Shown: piece by piece, positions 48,141 through 57,692 of the stretch | Layout of the letters: each line of letters begins with the position of its first letter | How positions within the stretch are numbered: position 1 is the first letter of the stretch | Source of the DNA: Synchiropus splendidus | Lineage: Eukaryota; Chordata; Actinopteri; Syngnathiformes; Callionymidae | Reading direction: 5' to 3' | DNA: 64,000 bases | Assembly: GCF_027744825.2 (NCBI RefSeq) | Contig: NC_071348.1 | Coordinates: forward strand, 17,951,563-18,015,562 | Notes under the pieces: model-generated | Databases searched by the model: none | Seen by the model: the letters and a program-made list of their open reading frames with translations, nothing else | What the model was told of the DNA's origin: nothing | Made by a program: the position numbers and the translations under genes

Positions 48141-48558
48141 ATCACCCGGAACCCGGAAATCAGACACGACCGGGAAGTCATCCGGACCCTGTGGATGCTG
48201 ATCATTCATTGGACGGGTCGCTCCAACTGTTCGACGGTGAGAGCAAAACAAAAAAAGTATTTTAAGCACATTCTGTTGATGTGTTTTATATTTAACTGCC
48301 TATGTTTTTGTTTTATTCAACACCTGTGCGTATGAAAACAGACAGCCAGTCAGAGGTCGAAGGAGTAGGGCGCCCGCTCGTGGATTCTTTCACTCACCAG
48401 ACGCCTCAGCTGATAGGAGGCGGGAAAAAACATTTGGAGTGATAGTTTACGTTTCACTGCTGTATTTATTTATTTATTTTTTCACATGAAAACAGATACA
48501 AAGGCAACGAGCACGCCACACCTTCTGCCTGTCGCTTCAACGCCACCACCACCGTTTG
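48141..48558 (+). CDS. C1-C2-C3 exons of unit 13 (most diverged copy)
   Basis: C1 48,141-48,236 (96 nt), C2 48,342-48,419 (78 nt), C3 48,496-48,558 (63 nt). Frame and phase 1-1 structure are retained despite several substitutions and a 6-base in-frame shortening of C3. The C2 donor reads GC (GAG then GCGGGA) instead of GT. This block lies nearest the complete terminal exons, so it may be the ancestral copy. Confidence 0.45.
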
Positions 48559-48635
48559 GTAAGATGTAAATCTCCAATTTTTTTTCAACACATCTCTACC
48601 GTTCAGTATCAGCTGAATGGCTGTATGTTCGCTAT

Positions 48636-48686
<51 letters not shown>

Positions 48687-48839
48687 TTTAATGATGTGTC
48701 TGCAATTCGTTGTGTTAGAGCATCAAGGTGCCTGTTATCTGTAATGTGGTTTATCTATGTTCCGGCTTTATGCTTTTAGATAGCGTAATTTTATTATTGA
48801 AGGTGTTTGGGTAACTGTTACTGCTAAACAACATTGTGA

Positions 48840-49095
48840 TTTTACTACTATGCTTTAATGACTGCGGCCACTAGAGGTCGTGATTACTATTTACACTATG
48901 CTTTAACGACGTTGACCACTAGAGGTCATGATTACTATTTGCACTATGCTTTAACGTCACCGGTCGCTAGAGGTCGCAATTACTATTAACACTATGCTTT
49001 AACGACGGCGGTCACTAGAGGTCGCGATTGCTATTTACACTGTGCTTTAACGATGATGACCACTAGAGGTAATTGTAATGTGCTTTAATACATAT
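48840..49095. repeat. Diverged minisatellite remnant in unit 13
   Basis: Five to six degenerate versions of the 50-bp unit, far more divergent than those in units 1-12. This suggests the ancestral seed from which the array expanded. Confidence 0.7.
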
Positions 49096-49115
49096 ACACT
49101 ATGTATTATACTATA

Positions 49116-49116
<1 letters not shown>

Positions 49117-49198
<82 letters not shown>
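49117..49198. repeat. (TA)n microsatellite
   Basis: About 40 TA dinucleotides within the last C3-E intron. Confidence 0.97.
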
Positions 49199-49201
<3 letters not shown>

Positions 49202-49572
49202 TTCTTATACACTAATGATTCGTGATTTGCTATTTGTTTTTATGCTTTAAATGACGGTCCTGAGTAGGTCCATACATTGAGTTTTTTATTTATTTATTTT
49301 TAACGCTCTTTAGGATATGCTTCTGTTGTGATGATGGTTTTCGTGATGCTACACGTGTTGTTGTTTTATTATAGCCTTCGCTAGAAAACAACACGGCTCA
49401 ACACTGGTTATATGATTACGTAATTTTGTTTTTCCGCAGGTCGTATTTTTTCATATTGTACTAGGGTTATTTTCATACTACTCTGTTTATATTAATATCA
49501 TATTAACTGCTATCCGAGGTCTTGCTTCTAGATTGTATTTACATTTGTATTGTTGTCAAAATTCTGTTTCAG

Positions 49573-50224
49573 CTCTCCCTCCTGGGTCTTGGCCTTTGTG
49601 GGAGACATCGACGCTGGTTTCCTCATTACCTCTGGATCTACTATCCGGATCGTTCCCTACTGAAGACTCGACGTCGGCATCTGGGCAATCCGCACCTCCA
49701 CAGCCACCGTCGCCGCCACCATCAGCACCGCCAGCAACCACAGACAACCCGCGGATAGCACCCCGGACACCAACGTCGACTTGCGCCGCATCACCCCCTG
49801 ACCAAACCCTGCCTCTACCCCCTGCCCCCGAGCGCTCTGTCACAGCTACCCAAGACAGACCCCACGCTCCAGTGTCGCCGACCCTATTAGCGTTCCATGA
49901 TGCAACGGCTGTAAAACAACAGCTTGAATTCAGAGTACGTACGCTTGAACGTCGTCTTCATCAGAGTGAAATACAGAGTCGTCGTCTAGCACGTCAAGCG
50001 CGTCAAGCACGTAAATACCGCCGTTCTGCGAGAAATATACGTGAAGGTAAGATTAACAACCATTTCAACGAGTAATCAGCAGGGATGCATATGTCTTAAA
50101 TATTATGATAATCGTTACAGAATTCATCTTTAAGGACGTCACGAATAAAGCGCTGGTGTCTGAAGTTCTGAGACTCCTAAAACAACAAGGACCTGGTGGT
50201 AACAGACGTCGTGGACTGATCTGA
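49573..50224 (+). CDS. Complete E exon and terminal exon of the array gene
   Basis: Exon E is 49,573-50,046 (474 nt, phase 1-1), between TGTTTCAG and GTAAGA. The terminal exon is 50,121-50,224, after GTTACAG, and ends in TGA. Joining them keeps the frame open. The protein piece has three parts: a Pro/Ser/Thr-rich stretch of about 100 residues; a heptad-like helix (QQLEFRVRTLERRLHQSE) followed by an Arg/Gln-rich basic segment; and a short helical C-terminal exon (KALVSEVLRLLKQQ). A dimerising nuclear protein is a reasonable guess; no family was recognised. Only this copy has the coiled-coil part. It ends about 210 bp before PolB, on the same strand. Confidence 0.5.
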
Positions 50225-50436
50225 CTGAAGTTCGACCCCAGTAAGGTCCATTTGGATCCTCATTATTTAAAAGCAGTGATGGGTGATTACGGTTTGAGGT
50301 TGCTGTTGCACTGCGGGTGATTGTGTTTTGAGGTCGCTGTTGCATCGCGGGTGATTGTGTTTTGAGACTGTTGTTTTGTTTATTAAATGTTTTTTAATTA
50401 TTATTTTATTGTTATTGTTATTATTGTTATTACGCT

Positions 50437-52501
50437 ATGGCCAACCATGATGGTTTTCCTTCCGGTTCTGACCCTGAATCCACACACAACCAGGACACTA
50501 CACCACACCTCATTGACCAGAGTGCTTCACCAACACGTATGTTTCTGTCTCACTTGTTTGACAACGTGTCTGAGGAGGATGTAGTGCAGGTCTATGATCC
50601 GAGTATAAATGAAAACATGGAGTCAATTTTTTTCGGCGAGAGAGAGGATAACCGAATTTTAAATATGGTTCCTGCATCATCTCGTGAGGGTAGGGCTGAT
50701 ACCTCTTTAGACAATGGCGATCGGTTAGAAAGGTTTGTTGATAATCTGCAGACGACTGATTCAGGGACAACTGCTCTTGACCCTCTGGTAGATGTGTCTG
50801 ACTCTAACTGTAGCGATGACAATGTTGATGATGACGGTGATTCGCTTCAGGAAGGATGTTGTATTAGAGGTACCGGTATTGAATCAGAAGTCATAGAGCC
50901 TTTTAACACCGATAGGATAAGAAGGGTGCTAACACGTCCTGCTGTACCGGACACTCCTGATTTAGCTACTTTCTACAGAGGTTGGATGCAACAGGTCAGG
51001 GAGTTGGCTGATGAAGCGCAGAGACTGGCAGATCGAGAGGATGTGGTTCAGCTTGAAGTGGTAGGTGAAGATGTTCAAGAACACGTTATTGTTGTGGTTG
51101 AAGGCGACGGTGGAAATATCTACCCTGCTTTTGAGGACCTCCTTAGCAACACAGTGCAATCTGACAGAGTCATCGCTATGGGTAAGAGAATTGAATTAAC
51201 GGTCCAAATTGTACATATCCCTCGAGGAGGCGCGAAACGCAAGCTCGAGAAGACGCTGGATGCCAAAATTTTTGTTAAAAAAAGACGACATCTCTATGTA
51301 GTTGGTGGTGATGGAACCAAGCAGCTTTGCGTCGCAATCAGCCTTTCTTGTCTCCTTAATCCTAACCGTGCGTATCAAGATTGTGTTGAGTTGGGGAGGG
51401 AATTATTAAACAAAGCTGGTTTAGATTCTCAAACACCTATCATATTCACAGATATACCCCTGTTTGAACGGATAGTGAGGCGTAAAATTGTTGTGTTTAA
51501 TAAAACGACAGCAAACCAGCCATTAGCGCATTATGCCACCGGTTTTGCTGATGGTTCGGAGCCCTTATTCTTGTTTCTACTTCAGGGACACTATTACGGG
51601 GTGAAGAACCCTAAAGGTTTGTTAGGAACACGTTACTTTTGCGTCAGCTGTCATAAGGGGTATGAAGATAAATCAAAACACATATGCAAAGCTCACTGTA
51701 GCGTTTGTCACGATCCTGTTTGCCCTACAGAGGTCCCAGACCCGGTAACTTGTGACGACTGTCGCAGGGTTTGTCACAACCCAGCAAAGAGACAGGTGGC
51801 TAAGACTTGTCTTAATAGCCTATGGGGAAAGTTTTGTCAGAGAGTGAACATGTCTCAGGTTTCTGTAGTGTCAGACCCCAACGAGTTTTTCAGTTTCATG
51901 TTTTCAGGGAAATACAAGGTCAGCTACTTTAACGTGCTGGATGAGAAAAAAGTTGTGATCCAGTGGCGTTACAATGGTCTCTACCCTCCTGGTAAAAGCA
52001 GCAATGTTTTTATCGGAGCTTTTACCACTGCTTATGCTCGTCTGAAGTTGTACAGTTACATGGAGAAATTGCAGGAGAATGTTCTCTACGTTGACCCAGA
52101 CAGCTTGATATATGTTGTGAAAGACGGCGAGACGCCTTTAAAATTAGGTAACTATCTCGGTGATCTGACTGATGAACTCGACGGGGATAGCATCAAGGAC
52201 TTTGTTTCGGCGGGTCCTAGGTCGTAAGCTTATAGGAACAAAGGACAGAAGAAGGTTGTGATTAAAATTAAAGGTATCACGCAAACAAAAGAATCTTGTG
52301 AGCGGATAAACTTTGACTCCGTCTGTAGAGGGCTATTTGCAGAATTCACCTGATGGGGTGCTTGAGACCTGCCAACACAACATTGAGAGGGATAAAAAGA
52401 ACATCGCAGTAAAAAACAGATCAGTTATTAAAAAACTCCGGGTCGTGTACGATAAGAGGCGATTATTTTCGGATGGGACAACCAAACCTTTCGGGTTCTG
52501 A
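50437..52501 (+). pseudogene. Polinton DNA polymerase B, internally deleted, element B
   Basis: A 596-aa frame. It begins with an acidic N-terminal region and a domain (about residues 250-395) typical of Polinton PolB N-termini. A Cys-rich zinc-binding-like block follows (about 402-446). The frame then jumps directly to the polymerase motif B region (CLNSLWGK, 458-465) and motif C at 551-556, which reads YVDPDS where the family has Thr. The exonuclease motifs, the palm motif A and the protein-priming insertions are missing, so an in-frame deletion at about residue 448 removed the core. A TAA at 52,225-52,227 and a downstream frameshift separate the last ~90 codons, which end at 52,501. It cannot be an active polymerase. 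Confidence 0.88.
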
Positions 52502-52529
52502 GTTTTGGGTGGATGAGGGGTCATTATCG

Positions 52530-53198
52530 AAGAAATTAATTTCGATCCACATTTGAAAACACCATTTTCATGTCTAGTGGTGGGACCATCAGGGTCAGGA
52601 AAGACCCATTTTGTAAAATGTATACTTGAAAATTGTGTGAACTTGAAAAAAATGTAATGGATGATGTCAATGTAAATATTGTACGGATTTATACTTCTTT
52701 TCAACCTTTGTACAGTGAATTGCAAAAGATGAATAAAAATATCAAATTCATTGAAGGTTTACCTGAATCTTTTGAAAATGAAGATCTATTTCCTTCTGAT
52801 AGAAAACATTTGATTATTCTTGACAATGTTATTTTTGAAACTTCTGAAAACCCTGAGGCATTTTTACACAGTAGAGACATCATAAAAATATGAGTGTTAT
52901 AATGCTTACGCAAAACTTATTTCATCGTGGTAAATATAGTCGTACTATTAGTCTGAATATCAATTACTTTGTATTGTTTAAGAATCCTCGCGATAAAATG
53001 TAGATAAAAGTTGTTGCTCAACAGGTTTACCCGTCTCAAAGAGCTTTCTTTCTAGAAATCTTTGAAGATGTTACAGCTGGCGCTCACGGGTACTTAATTG
53101 TTGATCTAACACCCTCATGTCCAGAACGCTACAGACTAAGGACTGGGATACTTCCTCATCAACGTCACACTGTGTCCATACCAAAAACGTCTGCTTAA
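52530..53198 (+). pseudogene. Polinton A32/FtsK-type packaging ATPase, element B (broken)
   Basis: The P-loop is present (GPSGSGKT, coded at 52,583-52,606), as are Walker B (LIILDN, with the second acidic residue changed to Asn) and the TQNLF motif. A frameshift near the start, a TAA after the first ~40 codons (near 52,656), a small deletion near 52,858 and a TAG near 53,001 break the frame. The family packages genomes into capsids. This copy shows what was lost from the element A chimera. Confidence 0.85.
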
Positions 53199-53201
53199 GT
53201 T

Positions 53202-53432
53202 ATGTCAGTGCGTATAAAAAGAAACGCGGGTTTACTTAAGGAACTCTAGCATGCTCCTTCAAAGAAACGTAAAGACATTTTGATGCATAGTTCTCGGGAC
53301 TTTATTCAAGCTCTCGGTGAGATCGCCCTGAATGTTTTGAAGGGGACTGTACCATTGTCGCAGGCTCAGTTCAAAAAACTGAAAAAACAGAAGAAAAACA
53401 TCAGACTCTTGGCTAATAAAAAAGTGTGCGTG
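53202..53432 (+). pseudogene. 76-aa basic protein, element B (nonsense)
   Basis: Homologous to 3241-3471. A TAG interrupts it near codon 16, and the end is frameshifted into the following peptide frame. The hydrophobic FIQAL...LNVLKG core is still readable. Confidence 0.75.
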
Positions 53433-53439
53433 AAGCGTG

Positions 53440-53524
53440 AAGGATTCTTAAAAAGCTGTTGCCGTTGCTATCGGCAGCTGTTCCAATCATTGGAAATCTA
53501 ATAGGACGACTTGTAAAGAAGTAA
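53440..53524 (+). pseudogene. Hydrophobic peptide slot, element B (decayed)
   Basis: The region corresponding to the 37-aa peptide has lost about 20 bases. It keeps only the LPLL and IIGNLIG-type coding pieces in different frames. Confidence 0.5.
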
Positions 53525-53530
53525 AACACG

Positions 53531-54300
53531 ATGAAGACTGTCCAGAAAATGTATCTCGTCTTTCCTCAGCAAATTATCCAGTTATGACGTCCAACCACCG
53601 ACATCCGTGAAACTGCCAAAGATGAATTGAATGAGAAGATGAGGACCATTCTAAATGATTCTCAGTCTAACTCGTATGAGAAGATAAAAAAGTATAATGC
53701 TCGATTGCAGAGATATTTAACCTTTACTAAAGAGGATCAGAGAGACCAAAGGAGAGTAACTCTGACTTTACAATGAGATGGAGTCAGCGATCATCCCCAC
53801 GACTCTGACAGTCGTGTCGAAAGTGTTCTAAAAACACCCACTGTAACAGATGACTTGGGTAAGGATATTCTAAATAGCCTTCCGTCAAAAGCTCGAAGAA
53901 ATGCTGAATACATTATCCAGAGGATATCCAAAGACGGTGGTGGTTGGAATATGAATGGTGAATTTATGTATGAAGGAAGTGCTGTAAAAGGCTCTCATGT
54001 GATCGATATATTCAAGTACCTTTCCCTACCGTATAAGAAAACAAGTTCTTCGTTACCTGAGGGATGGTCCGAGTTTCTCGTCACATTATTAAAGCTAAAA
54101 TGCTTCTCACACTGCTGTCCAATCCTGAATCGAGGGCTCAATATCAGAGACTTAAATTGAATTCTATCTTACGAAAGAAAAGTATAGCTGAGAGCTGGTC
54201 TCCCGACCCAAAGGACCCTAAAGTGACACCTCAACGACGCTTGACGCGTGTAGTGACCAAAGGGAAGAAATTGTCTCTAACACCTCGATGGGTTTCCTGA
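53531..54300 (+). pseudogene. 254-aa unknown Polinton protein, element B (broken)
   Basis: It starts MKTVQKMYLV as in element A. A TGA near codon 19, another near 53,774 and a frameshift near 54,105 disrupt it. The central GKDILNSLPSKARRNAEYII block remains open (53,855-54,160), as does the basic C-terminus ending TPRWVS. Confidence 0.8.
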
Positions 54301-54407
54301 ATAATTGTCTTGTACACAGTTATTGTCTTTTCATCAAAGAAATGTTTTATTGAATTACCATGAGATTACAGTTTTTTTTTAAATACACACACGCACAATA
54401 AGATTAG

Positions 54408-54950
54408 TCACACGTTACAATAGTCTTTAAAATACAGAAGAGAACAGTTTTGTTGTTTCCATGGACAGTGTGCACATCTTTTTAGACATTGTTGATGTCC
54501 TTTCACAAAGTTGTATAGCATGAGGTCGTTTTTTAAGTTATCGTCACTGTATAGACTTAATACTTCTCCGATAGACAGCCCTCTAGCACGATGACAGAGG
54601 TAGAAGACGCAATGATGACCACATACAAACGATAGAGGGTGCTGTAGTTGACCATTGTTGTACTTGATGACCTCTGAATGTTTCTTGAGGAACTTTAAAA
54701 TATTTTCAGGGTAATGTGCAAAGTAGGGCCCCATTCCAAACGAGTCAAAGAAAGTTGTTCTCCCGTCTTCTTTGAGAGTTAAAGCCAGCCAGTGCACTTC
54801 TGGTTTATGTGCCGGATGTGTGTTGACGATGAAATATGCAGGCAGTCTGAGGGGTTGTGTCAATTGAGGCAACTTATCCGACGGCCACACACCGTAAAAT
54901 GTGTCGCCCATGAGACCTCTCAGCAGCCTCTGTAACTGGAGACTATCCAT
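54408..54950 (-). CDS. Adenain-like cysteine protease, element B (intact)
   Basis: About 180 aa from the ATG at 54,950 (MDSLQLQRLL). The open frame extends 26 codons further upstream, but this ATG matches the gene start and overlaps the capsid stop by 8 nt. Catalytic features in order are His-Trp (VHWLAL), an acidic strand (FFDSFG), and Gln...Ser-Phe-Val-Cys-Gly-His-His-Cys. This is the His-Asp-Gln-Cys layout of the adenovirus-type C5/Ulp1-fold proteases that process virion proteins. A Cys-rich tail (RCAHCPWKQQNC) follows. It is one of only two open core genes in element B. Confidence 0.85.
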   Translation of the reverse strand: MDSLQLQRLLRGLMGDTFYGVWPSDKLPQLTQPLRLPAYFIVNTHPAHKPEVHWLALTLKEDGRTTFFDSFGMGPYFAHYPENILKFLKKHSEVIKYNNGQLQHPLSFVCGHHCVFYLCHRARGLSIGEVLSLYSDDNLKNDLMLYNFVKGHQQCLKRCAHCPWKQQNCSLLYFKDYCNV

Positions 54951-56232
54951 AACTTTTATAATAATAGTCCACCAGCACTTGTCTTTTTGCATCAATCTCC
55001 AGAATGGAATCATAACAAGCGTACACAATCAGTGTTAGGGTGTTTGGTGAAGCAACTCTGAATCTCATCTCCAGTCTTAAATTCCCTTTTGAGACAGCTG
55101 AGAGAGCGTCGTTGTCATCGGCTGGATTGAGATTAAATGCAAACAGCGAATATCCGCTGTTAAAACCTTCGCGGTCAATGCTTAGATACTTCAAATGTCT
55201 TCCTGTAGCTAGAATCATGTTATAAAACTCTTTGACCGCCATACCGTTGTTAAACTGAGGTTGAAAAGCTTTAGCGGGGATCTGTCGACCGTCCTGACAG
55301 AGGGCTAGATATTCATGTTGAACGGGCAGAGATCTTTCCTACCGGAAAATGCCTCATGACGCACCATCCCTAAAACCACGGATTTAGGTCTTGAACCCAG
55401 AAATAAACTCTCCTGGGTACATATTCTCGAGTTCTCTGGAATGGAGTATGTTTTTACGTTGACTCGTGAGAGGGGGTAGAGAGCATTTCCTTTTAACAAA
55501 CCCGCTGCATGACGTATTCTCACAGCTGGCGAAACAGTGACTTTCTTCACAAACAGAGAGGTGCCAAGGATTTTCAGACGAAAGGTGGAGTTGCGAGGTC
55601 CGGTCAGGCAGAAGGCATCATTCGCCCTGGTGAGTTTAATTCTTAAATCGACCGAGTTTAATAACAGTCTCTCACAGAAAAATATGTCGCTGTGCAGAGG
55701 ACTGAGAAGATGTACTTCTCTGGACCTGCTCGTGAACTCAGCCCGTTTATTAAGGCCTGCGTTGGGACCGTTTACAGTGATGATCGAGTCAACCGACCCA
55801 GGTGTGTCTTGGTAAAAAAGGCCGGCGCTAAACTGTGTTTTAAGAGTGTCGCCTGAAAAGTTGAGAAGTGTTTCGATCATAGCTCTGTACGGGTGAGTGG
55901 AACTGGACTGCGAAATCATCCGATCCCCCAGAACCACATCGCACTGGTCAAAGATTGTGTTTAGAGGATAATTGATGAGACCGACTGCTGCGTCGTTAGC
56001 CAGCGGTGTGCCATCGGCGTTAGTAATTCTTGCACGCACGAGTAGAAGGGTGTCGTTTAGGTCTAGATACTTTTCGCCGTCTCCTGGTATAAAAAACTCA
56101 ATCGCTGATCGCGGCTACTGGAGCAATTTCAGTGTAAATTTTGTCCTCGATGGAAAGCCGTGTCATCGGCGGCGTGAATAAATCCAGTTCTGCCAATGTG
56201 CATTCAGCAGATTTCTGGTGTAGGAGTGCCAT
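54943..56232 (-). pseudogene. Polinton major capsid protein, element B (frameshifted)
   Basis: Homologous over its length to 11,758-13,080. It is split into open segments at 54,943-55,242, 55,305-56,039 and an N-terminal piece starting at 56,232. Small deletions near 55,313 and 56,100 and other indels cause the breaks. Identity to the element A copy is high. Confidence 0.85.
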
Positions 56233-56252
56233 GTTACTGTATATAAGGTTTT

Positions 56253-56690
56253 TTAAAGTATATCAGAGCTCCCTCTGGACTTCCTCTTGGCCCGTTTGCT
56301 TCTGTCAACTGACTTCTTTCTTTTTTTGTTTGTACGTTTATTAGAGCTCTGTGTTACATGTCGTCCTGGAGGGCGTCTCTTTGTTCTTCGTGATAAGACA
56401 GCTATACCTCCTGACCCTTCCTGTCTCTGTTGATCGCTCATTCCTCTCATGGTACAGGTGAACATATCTGTGGCTATGTTACCCACTGCTGATTTGAGAT
56501 GGGGTTTCGCTATGGCGATACCTCTTTTCAACAAAGGTGATATAAACCGAAACATTTTTGAGAAGAGGGAACCGATGCCTCGTCCGTACATAACCGGGGC
56601 ACCGTCAAAACCGGGTAGCTCTCCGCCCACCTGTTTTTCATAATATTGTACAACTCTGTGCGGGTCGTCTCTTAAGCCTGCATGAACCAT
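56253..56690 (-). CDS. 145-aa basic virion-type protein, element B
   Basis: An intact homologue of 13,101-13,538 with the same start (MVHAGLRDDPHR). The frame is also open nine codons upstream of this ATG. It has the same Gly/hydrophobic middle and Arg/Lys-rich tail, and lies between the two capsid genes. Function is unknown; an internal virion protein is an inference. Confidence 0.65.
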   Translation of the reverse strand: MVHAGLRDDPHRVVQYYEKQVGGELPGFDGAPVMYGRGIGSLFSKMFRFISPLLKRGIAIAKPHLKSAVGNIATDMFTCTMRGMSDQQRQEGSGGIAVLSRRTKRRPPGRHVTQSSNKRTNKKRKKSVDRSKRAKRKSRGSSDIL

Positions 56691-56792
56691 TGTGTTTGTT
56701 TTTGACTTGGTCTGCAAAGGCTGGTTATCCCTTTGGTGTTGTTGTGATCAATGAATTTCCAGACGTCGATGCAAGGGCTATATAATATCCTC

Positions 56793-57658
56793 TCAAGTAA
56801 CAGGTCTAAAGTGTAGAGTCAACACCACCTTTCCAAATGTAAAATTGACTGGTTTGTTAAGATCTGGTTTAATTTGTGTCTGAATATTTTCAATATGGTT
56901 CTTGGCAATCGGTAAATAGTAAGCAGGGTTAAAATGCTGTGTGATTATATCTGAGTAACTACCCTTGATTTCCACCGTTCTTAAAAGCGGTGCAATATGC
57001 ATCCTCTACAAGCTGCGGTCTTACAACGTCAGTAGAGATGGTAAAACCCCACTTTTAAATCAACAGGATGGGGCGCTCTGAACTCGCAATAAATGATGCA
57101 ATTAGCAGGATCTACACCTAACATGTAAGCCAAAGGCGAGTTAAAAAGCACTAGGTTCTGACTGTCTCCTTGAAGATCAATGTTTTGCCGTGCACGGTCA
57201 AACAGGAAGCGTATATTCTCATTGTTTTTTTTTTAAAGTTTGCTCCATCTCGGTTGTAATCTGATTAAGTGAGCTGTAATATCCAACCGTCTTTTTTCCT
57301 CTGAGCTGAGGCGCTGGCGTCAGGATCCGGAGCCCAAAGTCTCGCCATGGCTCTATGAAATTCATCTTTATGAAGCCGCGACGTGTTACCATCTGAATCT
57401 GATCCTCTCGGAGCAGCCGTGTTGGTGTTGGAGTCAGCTCCTCTATGGTTTGGTTTCCAGTAAAATGACGACGTATCCTCTGGAATATTATGCCACGTGT
57501 GAGGGTATGTAATCTCCGTCAAAGCAACCTCCCATTTTCCGTTTAAATCGATATGTTGTGCTAAATGCGGAAAGTACCAATTGAGTTGTCTTTAAAAACT
57601 TTTGCACTGGCGTTTGATGGTAAAGTCACATAGAAGCCCCATTCTTTGAGCCCTACAT
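56793..57658 (-). pseudogene. Minor capsid/penton candidate, element B (broken)
   Basis: Homologue of 13,643-14,584. The second codon is TAG. Deletions remove part of the insert (near 57,285) and part of the first domain (near 57,567), and frameshifts isolate a C-terminal piece at 56,793-57,002. Confidence 0.8.
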
Positions 57659-57692
57659 GATGATATGATGCCTGGTGTCAAGGAGGATCGTC

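Noticed and set aside
22110..49095. CRISPR array
   Set aside because: The 50-bp repeats are contiguous with no unique spacers, there are no cas genes, and the setting is eukaryotic.
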